A stretch of 22,116 bases of DNA. It comes from Sulfolobus sp. UBA167 (GTDB lineage: Archaea > Thermoproteota > Thermoprotei_A > Sulfolobales > Sulfolobaceae). Position numbers and translations under genes: made by a program. The DNA is taken from assembly GCA_002495845.1 (NCBI GenBank), contig DAHF01000014.1:7980-30095 (forward strand), in the 5' to 3' direction. Numbering within the stretch: the stretch's first letter is position 1; every line of letters begins with the position of its first letter. Of this stretch, positions 1 to 7,643 are shown piece by piece. A model generated the notes under the pieces. It did not search any database. It saw nothing but the letters and a program-made list of their open reading frames with translations, and was not told the origin of the DNA.

Positions 1-1602
1 GAGGACGAAGAAACTTGCTGCAATTCCAACGATCAATACGCCCACTAAGATGCCAGTTGAGTGACTCAACGAAAACCTTGCTACCTTTTCTACGACTTTA
101 TTTGAGGACTTAGCCTCAACATGTGCGGGCCAGAAAGTTCTCTTGCCAAGCTTCATGTAAACTAATGGCAGAAGAGTTACTGCGATAAGTAACGTAAGCG
201 GGATCGTTGGAGCTATGACTAGACCCCACGTCCTTAAGTATGGGACGAAAACGAAGGACGAGAAGACTGCAGTAACCGCAATGCCTGATATAAGTATGGC
301 CCTACCCGAGGTAGACACGGAGATAGCCATGGCTTCTGCAGAAGATTTACCCTTTTGAAGCTCCTCCTTAAAACGCGATAAAAGAAATACGCTATAATCT
401 GCTCCTATACCCATGATCACTGAAATGAGGGGTTCTACTATCTCGAAGCTCACACTACCCTTTAAAATGCCTACGATGGAAATTACTGCAAATCCCATCA
501 AAACTGAGAGACCTATTAAGGATAAGCTGATGATAGGAGCTACTATCGATCTAAAGTATATTCCTATCACTAGGAGAAGCGCGATGAAAACTAGCGCAAA
601 AGTTATCCCTTGTCTTGATCCCTCAGAGGAAGAGAGTTCCTGTATTATAGGAGCTGTCCCAGTAACGTAGAATTTACCATGAAAGACGCTACCTACAACT
701 TTCTGGACCTCGTTAGATATCACTCCGTCAGGATAGGTCCCGTTCTTGAACGAGAAGCCTGGAGAGTAACTGGTATAGATGAAAACCACGCTCACGTTAT
801 GAGCTACATACTGAGAGATCAAAGACGAAGGAGGAGTAATAACCTCATAAAGTAGGCTATTGCTAGCATTAACTGGCTTAAAGATGAGGAAGCCCACCTC
901 CCTCTCTGGAATCCCAGTCTCCTTTGAAACCGACTCTGCGATAGAAGTTATGTTGGTGTAATCGCTTGAATTGAGATATTTAAGCGCTACAAGCCCTACC
1001 GGGTTTACGCCTTTCAGAGATTCCTTAAATGCTAGGTCATAAGAGAGTGTAACATTCCTTGTAGAATTGTACTCTTTTACAAAAAGTTTTGCGAAAGAAT
1101 AGTAAAACCTAGTGAAGTTCACTGTATAGTTAGATATTTTCACTTCTCCTGGAAGTCCCCTAGAGGCCTTCAGGAGCGAAGCTTGAGAATTATTGCTCCC
1201 CATATAATATTTTATAAAATGAGACGGAAAATAATATAAGGCATAAGCCGAAGCGTTGAGGAGATCTCCGGTTTGGTTTGCAATTTTACCCAGAGCTTCA
1301 GCATAGTCTATGTAAACGTTCGCTACGCTGGTCGCGTTTTCCACGCCCTTGATCTGAAGGAGCTTTTGGGACACTATATAGTTATCGAAAGGAGTAGCGT
1401 TAATTAGTGCTACGTCAATAGAGTTATTCCCTGAACCGGAAGGAAAATTCTTGCTCAATAGATTTTGAGCTTTTACCGACTGAAAATACGATGGAAGGGT
1501 GTAATTTTGATTATATGACAAATGATTTGATGATTGGGACGCTAAAATTAAAGACAACGAAATGACTAGAGCCCATATTATAGCTCTTACCTTAGCATGC
1601 AT
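1..1602 (-). CDS. MMPL/RND-type membrane transport protein, C-terminus missing (runs off window)
   Basis: Partial gene: 534 codons read without a stop from an ATG at 1602 to base 1, where the window cuts it. Residues about 5-22 form an N-terminal membrane helix. A long, Asn-Ser/Thr-rich extracytoplasmic region follows to about residue 325. From about residue 332 there is a block of hydrophobic helices. Residues 397-410 carry the MMPL/RND signature GIGADYSVFLLSR, with the conserved Asp402-Tyr403 pair expected in the proton relay, then the typical EE-(x)n-A-(x)n-G-R-A-I run. Family knowledge: such proteins export lipids or other hydrophobic substrates using the proton gradient, and the full protein normally repeats this fold. 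The substrate cannot be read from sequence. A TATA-like TTTTTAAG lies about 25 bases before the ATG, so the mRNA is probably leaderless. The family is clear; the specific role is unknown. Confidence 0.88.
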   Translation of the reverse strand, partial: MHAKVRAIIWALVISLSLILASQSSNHLSYNQNYTLPSYFQSVKAQNLLSKNFPSGSGNNSIDVALINATPFDNYIVSQKLLQIKGVENATSVANVYIDYAEALGKIANQTGDLLNASAYALYYFPSHFIKYYMGSNNSQASLLKASRGLPGEVKISNYTVNFTRFYYSFAKLFVKEYNSTRNVTLSYDLAFKESLKGVNPVGLVALKYLNSSDYTNITSIAESVSKETGIPEREVGFLIFKPVNASNSLLYEVITPPSSLISQYVAHNVSVVFIYTSYSPGFSFKNGTYPDGVISNEVQKVVGSVFHGKFYVTGTAPIIQELSSSEGSRQGITFALVFIALLLVIGIYFRSIVAPIISLSLIGLSVLMGFAVISIVGILKGSVSFEIVEPLISVIMGIGADYSVFLLSRFKEELQKGKSSAEAMAISVSTSGRAILISGIAVTAVFSSFVFVPYLRTWGLVIAPTIPLTLLIAVTLLPLVYMKLGKRTFWPAHVEAKSSNKVVEKVARFSLSHSTGILVGVLIVGIAASFFVL

Positions 1603-1620
1603 ATTTATCAAACGAATTAC

Positions 1621-1634
1621 AAGACTTAAAAACT
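1621..1634 (-). promoter_or_regulatory. TATA box of the MMPL-type gene
   Basis: On the minus strand the sequence AGTTTTTAAGTCTT is centred about 25 bases before the ATG at 1602. This is the spacing of a leaderless archaeal promoter, where transcription starts at or next to the start codon. Confidence 0.5.
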
Positions 1635-1830
1635 GCTATTCTAAATTTCTTCAGTAGTAAACTCAAATTTATGGAAAAAGATTAAAATATTTAGGCTCTC
1701 TAGAGAAGACCTAAAGACTCTATGGTTAGAAAATCTTCAACGTCAGTTAAACTTGTAAACTGATCCACTATAATCATGCTGTATGTATGTATGCTCATAA
1801 GAGACGATATGTTTTTGAGGTTTTTAAAAA

Positions 1831-2943
1831 ATGGCCATTATACGGAATAGACAATTGTCTATATTCGTCGAAGCGTTCAGGTTGATAGAGAACGGTAGCT
1901 CTACCGAGAACGCCTTTGACGTGGCCTTTAGAAGGATGGGGAGCGGGATAGACAGGAAGAGGACGTATAAGCTATTCCTTCTCGCTCTGAGACAGTTGAA
2001 CTACGTTATGGAAATGTATCCATGTAGAGAAAAAGAGGAGATCTTCTCCATCGCAATGAATATGGTGAAACAAGGAAATTTAGAGTTGACCCCTTACCAC
2101 TTCCCGACATGGATCAGGGAGAGGCTCATTCCCCTCCTGGGCGAGACTGGAATAAGCGGATTACATAAAAAAAGCGAATGGATTAGAGTTAATACACTAA
2201 AAGGGGATGCTACCGAAACAATAAATTCGTTAGAAAGAAAGGGTATAGTTTTAGAGGAGAAGGAATTTCCTATGTATAAAGTTATCAGAGGTATGTTCCC
2301 TATCTCAAGGACTCAGGAATTCCGAGAAGGATCCATAATACCCCACGACATATCCAGCTATCTAGTCGTTAAGGCTCTGAATCCTAAACCCCACGAAACG
2401 ATTCTGGAAGTAGGAGGTGCCCCAGGGATAAAGACCTCAATAATACAGCAGTTGACCGGAAACAGGAGCAAAGTGATATCAATTGATGTATCGATAAGAC
2501 GTGTTACCACACAAAGCGAGCTTCTTAAGAAGTGGGGAGTATCTAACGTAGAACTAATAATTGCTGACGGGGAAAACATACCAGTGAGACATGCCGATAA
2601 GATACTGATAGACGCACCTTGCAGTAACAGCGGAACCTTTCCTTCAGATCCTGCTGTATTCCTGAGGTTAACCAGAGCTGAGCTTAAGAAACTTGTAAAC
2701 ATCCAAGATAAAATCCTCGACATGGCATTGAGTTACGGCGTTCCAACAGTCTTTTCCACTTGTTCTCTGTTTCCAGAGGAAGGAGAAAAACACGCAGAGA
2801 AACACTTGAAATCTCTTTCTAAAATAGACTGGGAAGATTCCTTTTACGGTTATAAGAAATCCAAAGTTTACATGCACGTAGCTAGAACATACCCACATAT
2901 ACATGAGTCTGAGGGATTCTTCATTTCTAGGTTTAATTTCTAG
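1831..2943 (+). CDS. RNA m5C methyltransferase, RsmB/NSUN family
   Basis: A 370-residue SAM-dependent RNA cytosine-5 methyltransferase. Motif I is at about 193-202 (EVGGAPGIKT, where the family usually has CAAPGGKT). Motif IV is DAPCSNSG at 261-268 with Cys264. Motif VI is STCS at 309-312 with Cys311, the residue that in this family attacks C6 of the target cytosine. The C-terminus ends in GFFISRFNF, like the GFF-x-A/S strand that closes the Rossmann fold. Residues 1-110 form a helical N-terminal part like the NusB-like domain of RsmB, followed by the usual RVNTLK strand at about 119-124. The target (rRNA or tRNA) cannot be told. The gene stands alone, and a TTTTTAAAAAA run directly precedes the ATG. 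If that run is the TATA box, translation may start slightly downstream, for example at TTG 1855. Confidence 0.88.
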   Translation: MAIIRNRQLSIFVEAFRLIENGSSTENAFDVAFRRMGSGIDRKRTYKLFLLALRQLNYVMEMYPCREKEEIFSIAMNMVKQGNLELTPYHFPTWIRERLIPLLGETGISGLHKKSEWIRVNTLKGDATETINSLERKGIVLEEKEFPMYKVIRGMFPISRTQEFREGSIIPHDISSYLVVKALNPKPHETILEVGGAPGIKTSIIQQLTGNRSKVISIDVSIRRVTTQSELLKKWGVSNVELIIADGENIPVRHADKILIDAPCSNSGTFPSDPAVFLRLTRAELKKLVNIQDKILDMALSYGVPTVFSTCSLFPEEGEKHAEKHLKSLSKIDWEDSFYGYKKSKVYMHVARTYPHIHESEGFFISRFNF

Positions 2944-2961
2944 AACTTTTTCAGAGAATGA

Positions 2962-3171
2962 GTGAACTACTCCGCCCTCACGGACGGGACATCCCACGTC
3001 GCGATGAGGATTTCTTGCTTCTTCGAGCGACCTCGATCCCCCCTCACCCGCGAGGTTCAATGAACGGAACCGTCCTATGATGCCCAGTGCAGAGAGGTTA
3101 CGGAGGGTTAGCTCTCCATGGCGTAAGTTGCCCAGCCTTGGTACTACCTCAGCTAAGCCTTGGTCTTGATA
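2962..3171 (-). mobile_element. Scar of an IS200/IS605-type element: TnpB 3' end, omega-RNA-like right end
   Basis: A markedly GC-rich block in otherwise AT-rich intergenic DNA. On the minus strand it reads as an open tail (GLAEVVPRLGN... then AGEGGSRSLEEARNPHR...) resembling TnpB/OrfB C-termini of Sulfolobales IS200/IS605 elements. It ends in the familiar CCGTCC-GTGA-GGGCGG hairpin (2972-2987) followed by AGTAGTTCAC at 2962-2971. Two more hairpins are visible: GGTTC/GAACC (3054-3071) and CGAG-GTCG-CTCG near 3024-3035. The terminal hairpin has a T-G pair that is a wobble only in minus-strand RNA (C-A on the other strand), as expected for an RNA made from the minus strand. An in-frame stop occurs at 3172-3174, and no tnpA or tnpB body is present, so this is a remnant. 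Family assignment is from memory of related right ends. Confidence 0.65.
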
Positions 3172-3280
3172 TCATTTCTGTTTAACATAAAAACTCTCAT
3201 ATGATGGACTATCAATTCCCTATGGAAAGACTCTCGTCCCCCTTAATCCCCTTTAGGCTAAATGTACTCGCAATTTTAAA

Positions 3281-3300
3281 TGACTTCTAGTCAATTTTTA
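3281..3300 (+). terminator. Possible terminator hairpin for the methyltransferase transcript
   Basis: The perfect inverted repeat TGACT-TCT-AGTCA (3281-3293) is followed by ATTTTTA. It lies between the convergent methyltransferase and stomatin genes. Archaeal termination mainly needs the T-run, so this is tentative. Confidence 0.3.
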
Positions 3301-3336
3301 CCTCTTGATAAGCGAAATTTGTTGAGAATAACTCAA

Positions 3337-4167
3337 TCACTTTTGCTTCGTACCCGTTTGTCCTACTAATCCATTTCCTTCTTTTTTCAAATCATAAGCC
3401 GAAAGCGCTGTGCTTAGAGTTGGGTATAGCTCGCTTCCGGCTGGAACTACTACTATAAGCGATCCGCGTTGAGAAACGTCAGATAGAGTCTCCAAGAACC
3501 TTAACTGCATAGCAACGGGATTGGCGCTATATGATTTAGAAGCATCTGCAAGGATTGTGGAAGCTTGCTTCTCTCCTTCGCTTATTATTATCCTAGAACG
3601 TCTAAGCCTTTCTGCTTCTGCTTGCTTGGCAATGGCAGAAAGTAGATCCTGCGATATTCTTATATCCCTTATTGTAACTTGAGTGACTTTTATCCCCCAT
3701 CCTTCTGTTATTGAGTCAAGTATCTCCTGTAATTTCAAGTTGATGCTCTCCCTCTTAGTGAGTATTTCGTCCAGCTCCATCTGTCCTGCTATGTCCCTCA
3801 AAGACGTCTGTGCCAAGTTGAGAACTGCAACGTTGTAGTTAAAGACCGTAGTGACAGCCTTCTGCGCATCTACAACTTTATAATAAACTACAGCATCTAT
3901 TGCGACGCTTACGTTATCCCTGGTTATTATGGACTGAGAGGGAACATCTACACTATTTATACGTAAATCTACTATAATTGGTTTGTCAACGAAAGGAATT
4001 AAGAAAATTATCCCTGGTCCCTTCAATCCAAGGAGCCTTCCTAGCCTCAAGACAACGGCTTTCTCCCATTCCTTAACTACCCTAAACGATAAGCCTACGA
4101 AGACTAATACTATAATTAACAGAAAGACTAATCCTATTATATCCGAAGTCGGTAACACACTTGTCAT
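3337..4167 (-). CDS. Stomatin/prohibitin-like SPFH-domain membrane protein (slipin)
   Basis: A 276-residue protein. One N-terminal membrane helix lies at about 9-28, then RVVKEWEKAVVLRLGR begins the SPFH domain (about 30-200), including GPGIIFLIPFVDK and the conserved strands VDVPSQ and TRDNVSVAIDAVVYYKV. An Ala/Glu-rich helix (KQAEAERLRRSRIIISEGEKQA, about 183-205) is the usual oligomerisation coiled coil. Stomatins form membrane-bound rings or scaffolds that gather and regulate membrane proteases or channels. The upstream gene encodes a thermopsin-like protein with 20 bases between them, so the two are probably co-transcribed. An NfeD-like gene is divergent just beyond. A run of TATATATATAT directly before this ATG might give it a second promoter. 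The family is certain; the partner is inferred from context. Confidence 0.93.
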   Translation of the reverse strand: MTSVLPTSDIIGLVFLLIIVLVFVGLSFRVVKEWEKAVVLRLGRLLGLKGPGIIFLIPFVDKPIIVDLRINSVDVPSQSIITRDNVSVAIDAVVYYKVVDAQKAVTTVFNYNVAVLNLAQTSLRDIAGQMELDEILTKRESINLKLQEILDSITEGWGIKVTQVTIRDIRISQDLLSAIAKQAEAERLRRSRIIISEGEKQASTILADASKSYSANPVAMQLRFLETLSDVSQRGSLIVVVPAGSELYPTLSTALSAYDLKKEGNGLVGQTGTKQK

Positions 4168-4187
4168 AATATATATATATTTTTTTA

Positions 4188-5492
4188 TTAAGTTTTAAGC
4201 TTTACTAAAACAGCTGAAATTATCACCCCAAGTGATATAGCTGCGATATATTCTAAAAGGAGATAGTTCACGCTTGTTGGGGGGCTCACATATTTGCCGT
4301 TATTAAAGAAGGAAGTTAAGCCTTTCTTAAAGGAGTACTCCTCTGACTGTAGGAAATTCAAGAGCTTTTGATAATAGGACTGAAGAGACGAGTATACACT
4401 GTTGAGAGCTGGGGACGATATGGCATAGCTATATGAAAGCGTGAAGTTACCTGGATAGTATACTACAAACAATGGGGAACTTACATTATGAAAGACAGCA
4501 ATCCCCTGGTAGTCTGTTATGGACTCTGCTATAGGAGACAATGGAAGACCAGTCTCTATCTCAACTTTTTGGTGTGGAATTACCTTACCATTTATAGAAA
4601 CGGTGACGTTTACCGTGCTATTCTTCTGAGATATCGAGATTGATGGCGGAATAGGCCATAGTACCTTAGGATCATCCACGCCAGAAATTTCGTTCACCTT
4701 AGGCGAGAAGACGTTTGATAGGTCAGCGTTCACGCTCACCCCTTCAGCTGACTCCCCAGTATCGAAACCAATAGAGTAAGTTTCTCTAGGTAATACCATC
4801 TTCCCTCCTTGCTCATAAAGGATAGATGCTCTAGCATTCATGGAAAGGGATACTATACTACCTCCACCAGGGCCTCCCCATACGAACTCGAGATCGTTTG
4901 GCAAATTCAACTTAGAATAACCTCCTAGCTGAAATGAACCCGTAACTGGAATGAAATAGTAAGTCTTGTTATGCCCGTCATAGGAGAAGCTGAAACTTAT
5001 CCCCGAGCTGTTTTCACTCATTAATAGCCCAAGCTCAAACGGTGTTTTAACTGTTATATTTGGACCTAAATAGCATATTACACCCAATCCTTGGAAGGAA
5101 GTTATGGTGCCATTATTCACTTTTATTGTAAATGGTCCTGTCAGGTTCCAGAAGTTGACAACCATCCTTATGCCAAAGGTATTCTGGCTTTCCTGACATA
5201 TTAGAGCTACGTCTTGAGCCCAGAAGAGACCGTCTACCATAGAGTTAAGTTGAAGGGAGGCGTTTCCAGTTTGAAACAATTGACCGTTGGAGAAAAAGGA
5301 TTGACCTATACTGAGAGAAGAAACGTTTACGATTCCCTCAACTTTATTCGTGTAATGTACACCAGTCAACGGAAAAGTAGATATCCCCATAGGGAAGCTA
5401 GCGCCCACTTGAGAGTGAACCATAAAGGCTGAGGATAAAGGGATGAAGATCAGAATTATAATAAATAACGCTATAGCTCTATTCGAGAGCAT
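4188..5492 (-). CDS. Thermopsin-like protein (peptidase A5 type), signal peptide and C-terminal anchor
   Basis: A 434-residue secreted protein. Residues 1-22 look like a signal peptide (helix ending PLSSAF). The region from about 30 to 270 has the thermopsin pattern: FPMGISTFPLTG near the start, GIVNVSSL, then LNSMVDGLFWAQDVALI, a WNLTGPF segment and FVWGGPGGG. Thermopsins are acid-active extracellular endopeptidases of Thermoproteota. Their catalytic residues are not firmly defined, so activity cannot be judged. The rest (about 285-370) is an Ig-like stretch with several N-x-S/T sites. A final membrane helix (about 411-430, ISLGVIISAVLV) plus KLKT would hold the protein on the outer face of the membrane; classical thermopsin has no such anchor in my memory. 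The gene leads a probable operon with the stomatin gene. Family assignment is by eye, without a profile search. Confidence 0.75.
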   Translation of the reverse strand: MLSNRAIALFIIILIFIPLSSAFMVHSQVGASFPMGISTFPLTGVHYTNKVEGIVNVSSLSIGQSFFSNGQLFQTGNASLQLNSMVDGLFWAQDVALICQESQNTFGIRMVVNFWNLTGPFTIKVNNGTITSFQGLGVICYLGPNITVKTPFELGLLMSENSSGISFSFSYDGHNKTYYFIPVTGSFQLGGYSKLNLPNDLEFVWGGPGGGSIVSLSMNARASILYEQGGKMVLPRETYSIGFDTGESAEGVSVNADLSNVFSPKVNEISGVDDPKVLWPIPPSISISQKNSTVNVTVSINGKVIPHQKVEIETGLPLSPIAESITDYQGIAVFHNVSSPLFVVYYPGNFTLSYSYAISSPALNSVYSSLQSYYQKLLNFLQSEEYSFKKGLTSFFNNGKYVSPPTSVNYLLLEYIAAISLGVIISAVLVKLKT

Positions 5493-5525
5493 TGTTTATA
5501 TTTAAGGCTACGTTATATTAAAATT
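5493..5525. promoter_or_regulatory. Divergent overlapping leaderless promoters, thermopsin-like/NfeD-like
   Basis: Only 33 bases separate the two divergent ATGs. The plus-strand TATA box TTTATATTTAAG (5495-5506) is centred 25.5 bases before the NfeD-like ATG at 5526. The minus-strand box TTTTAATATAAC (5512-5523) is centred 25.5 bases before the thermopsin-like ATG at 5492. Each box lies between the other gene's box and start codon, so the polymerases should compete for the site. Confidence 0.6.
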
Positions 5526-5909
5526 ATGGCACATCCGGCTGTTATTCCCGTAATTATTATCCTTGTTTTAATTATTGTCTTAGTAATTACTGGATATATA
5601 TTTGATCCTATAGTTTCCCTCCCTAGTTTATTCATAATAGGCTATTTAAGCTATAGAATGGTTTACGTGATCCTGAAGACCAGACACCGCGATATCTATA
5701 CGTACAAAGGAAAGTTCGGAGAAGTAGAGAGGGATATAACTCCTGGTCACGTTGGCTTCGTGAGAATTGAAGGAGAAATCTGGGAAGCTATAAGTGATGA
5801 AAACATCCATAAAGGTGAGAAAGTAGTAGTTCTAGAACAACGTGGATTAAAATTAGTGGTAAAGAGGGCAGACACATTTGAAGGAAATAGAACTAGACAA
5901 GCTAATTAA
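5526..5909 (+). CDS. Short NfeD-like membrane protein with OB-fold domain
   Basis: A 127-residue protein with two hydrophobic segments (about 6-23 and 31-51) and a cytoplasmic C-terminal domain from about 60. That domain has the NfeD OB-fold pattern: GKFGEVERDITPGHVGFVRIEGEIWEA, then IHKGEKVVVLEQRGLKLVVKR. Family knowledge: NfeD proteins pair with stomatin/SPFH proteins. In Pyrococcus the long form also carries a serine protease domain, which this short form lacks. The stomatin gene is in the adjoining divergent operon, which supports partnership. The next gene starts inside the end of this one (32-base overlap from a TTG at 5878). The promoter is leaderless, with TATA at 5495-5506. Confidence 0.85.
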   Translation: MAHPAVIPVIIILVLIIVLVITGYIFDPIVSLPSLFIIGYLSYRMVYVILKTRHRDIYTYKGKFGEVERDITPGHVGFVRIEGEIWEAISDENIHKGEKVVVLEQRGLKLVVKRADTFEGNRTRQAN

Positions 5910-6153
5910 ATTCATAAATGGAAACCCTTCCTACTCGTGGGTAAGGGAAGGAGACAAAATCATTGTTAACTTTCTAACGCCGTCAATAGAGGAAGCAGGA
6001 GGCCAAGGAGACTCAAACAAAATGTACATCATCATTTTCTTAGTAAAAGGAGATAAGGCTATCTTGTATTCCTGTAAACTGACGGATGGAAAAGAGGAGA
6101 GAGACGTTACGGAAGAAATAGATTTTTGGTTAGACTATGTAGATACAAGCTGA
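5878..6153 (+). CDS. Small acidic protein of unknown function
   Basis: A 91-residue protein that I do not recognise. It begins at TTG 5878 (the only start candidate between the upstream in-frame stop at 5860 and the conserved-looking body) and overlaps the NfeD-like gene by 32 bases. It reads as an alpha-beta domain: helix (ELDKLIKFING), SYSWVREGDKIIVNFL, a Gly-rich linker, then the strands MYIIIFLVKGDKAILYSCKL, ending in DFWLDYVD. There are no membrane helices or metal motifs. The tight packing between NfeD-like and GGCT-like genes (7 bases to the next ATG) implies one transcript. Function is unknown. Confidence 0.65.
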   Translation: MKEIELDKLIKFINGNPSYSWVREGDKIIVNFLTPSIEEAGGQGDSNKMYIIIFLVKGDKAILYSCKLTDGKEERDVTEEIDFWLDYVDTS

Positions 6154-6160
6154 GAAAAAC

Positions 6161-6979
6161 ATGTACCTTTTCGTATACGGAACTTTCAGATACGGTTTCG
6201 AACTACATCATTTTTTAAAAAATTCTAGATTTGTAGGCTTAGGTCACATAGAAGGTTATAGCATGTACGACCTTGGAAGCTACCCAGGAATAGTTAAGGG
6301 AGAAAATTCTGTATGGGGAGAAGTTTATGAGGTTGACGAGAAACTTATAAAAGAATTCGATACTATTGAGGGCTACATGGGCAGGGAAGACGACTTATAT
6401 GTCAGAGAAACTACAACAGTGTTCTTCGATGAGAGAAGAAGGTTCAGACTAAACGATGTTTATTTTTATAGATATAACTTGGAAATCAACTGCAGAGACA
6501 TAATTGAATCAGGGAACTATTCCATGTGGGCTGGAATGCCCGAGATCGTAAACTACTTCTCGTACGCTGAAAACACCAACAGTAATGTGATCCAAGGCAG
6601 GGGGGTAAAGAGAATTCTGGACGAGTTTCCTGCTGTATTGAATGGTTACAGGATGATCTTCAGTGTACCTTGCAAGTACGGCTATTGCGCTAATTTAATA
6701 GAAGACCCTGAAGGTAAAATATACGGCTATAACGTAAAGACATTCCTCCATGAGTTAAATTCTTTAGATAGAGCTGAACAGCATATGCTTAAATATAAAC
6801 GAGAAATATTTGAAATTAGAGATATGAAAGACAAAGTATATTACGCTATGGCTTACGTGTCCGACACGAGAGAAGAGAAGAATCCGACTAAAGAGTACAT
6901 AGAGATCATAAGGGAAGGACTGAGGAGGGGACTGGGGGACGGAAAAATAAGTACAGGAATGGAAAAATATTTATCATAA
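6161..6979 (+). CDS. Tandem two-domain gamma-glutamylcyclotransferase-like (AIG2/GGCT) protein
   Basis: A 272-residue protein with two copies of the GGCT fold. Domain 1 (1-about 115) has the substrate loop YGTFRYG at 6-12, SYPGIV at 40-45, GEVYEV at 53-58 and DTIEGY at 67-72, with Glu70 at the family's catalytic position. Domain 2 (about 120-265) is of the YFxYxxN type: YFSYAENTN at 132-140, YGYCANLIEDPEGKIYGY at 173-190, and LDRAEQ at 202-207 with Glu206 at the same catalytic place. Family knowledge: such enzymes release 5-oxoproline from gamma-glutamyl amines, and most are single-domain. Both acids are kept, so both domains may be active. The substrate is unknown. It is the last gene of the NfeD-like cluster. 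An AT-rich tract with no gene follows. Confidence 0.8.
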   Translation: MYLFVYGTFRYGFELHHFLKNSRFVGLGHIEGYSMYDLGSYPGIVKGENSVWGEVYEVDEKLIKEFDTIEGYMGREDDLYVRETTTVFFDERRRFRLNDVYFYRYNLEINCRDIIESGNYSMWAGMPEIVNYFSYAENTNSNVIQGRGVKRILDEFPAVLNGYRMIFSVPCKYGYCANLIEDPEGKIYGYNVKTFLHELNSLDRAEQHMLKYKREIFEIRDMKDKVYYAMAYVSDTREEKNPTKEYIEIIREGLRRGLGDGKISTGMEKYLS

Positions 6980-7136
6980 AATTTATATAGATTAATATAG
7001 AAAAAGAGAGAATAAAGGCTAATATAATTTCAATATATTATCCTATTTTCAGAATATAGTATGTGATATAATATATATAGTATCATTAATACTAATTCTG
7101 AAGTTAGACGGTATATGATTATCTTTCAAATATCAG
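6980..7136. repeat. AT-rich tract with nested inverted repeats
   Basis: This stretch is very AT-rich and has no open frame. The arms TTCAGAAT (7048-7055) and ATTCTGAA (7095-7102) are a perfect 8-base inverted repeat. Directly inside the right arm is a TAGTAT-CATTA-ATACTA hairpin (7078-7094). It sits between the end of the GGCT-like gene and a decayed gene. It could be a terminator region, the old promoter of the pseudogene, or a transposon scar. Confidence 0.45.
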
Positions 7137-7643
7137 ATGATTCCAGCGATTGGAGGCATCTATTCCTTCAGCGTCTTATAGTTTAAGAAGGATGAGACTA
7201 CAGAAATTACCCTTCAAGAGGCTAGAAAGTTGAACACAAGAATATTATATATAGTCTTCCAGTAAGATACTTCCTTTACATAACCATTAAACATAGGGTC
7301 TAACGAGGCCTTGGAACCCTAACCCCTGAAGGATATAATAGATAAGATGTTGAATTATTCACATGTCGATTTAGGCATGAGTTTCTCACCACTGCAAGAT
7401 ATTATAAGCTATACGGCAGTGAAAAAAAGTAAAGTTAATTACTCTTATAAGTACAATGATGACGATGTAAAGTAGCTTGAGGAGATGATTAAGGGAGACC
7501 TTGTCTATCTTCTATTTAATAGCATTTCTCATTCGATGACGCTCCGAGGTTTAAGGAAATACTAGAAAGCTCATAAATGTTAATCTTAAGGGACGAAATT
7601 GCATTCATCCTACGAAGCTTTATAATAAAGACTACTTTAATTT
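7137..7643 (+). pseudogene. Decayed gene, unknown family, five in-frame stops plus a frameshift
   Basis: One frame from ATG 7137 reads like protein through about 130 codons despite stops at 7179, 7266, 7281, 7323 and 7473 (approximate for the last four). Readable pieces include MIPAIGGIYSFSVL, LQEARKLNTRILYIVFQ, PLKDIIDKMLNYSHVDLGMS and LEEMIKGDLVYLLFNS. Near 7525 the sense shifts to another frame: FDDAPRFKEILESS, a stop, then MLILRDEIAFILRSFI. Helix-like amphipathic patterns and normal amino-acid balance between stops suggest a once-functional gene rather than chance. The next bases, to about 7970, have shorter protein-like shreds (for example VTEGNKIEDVKIG near 7820), so the gene may have been longer. 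I do not recognise the family. Confidence 0.5.

Noticed and set aside
413..670. Plus-strand open frame of 85 codons near the left edge
   Set aside because: Antisense to the MMPL-type gene, whose minus-strand frame runs uninterrupted across it with the family signature.
1780..1797. TGTATG repeats (TGTATGTATGTATG)
   Set aside because: Too short to mean more than chance in AT-rich DNA.
2668..3060. Minus-strand open frame of 130 codons over the 3' end of the methyltransferase gene
   Set aside because: Its first part is the TnpB-like tail of the transposon scar and the rest is antisense to the methyltransferase coding sequence; not a gene of its own.
3051..3075. GGTTCAATGAAC-like stretch reminiscent of a tRNA T-arm
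   Set aside because: No acceptor, anticodon or D arm can be folded around it; it fits the hairpin series of the IS200/IS605 right end.
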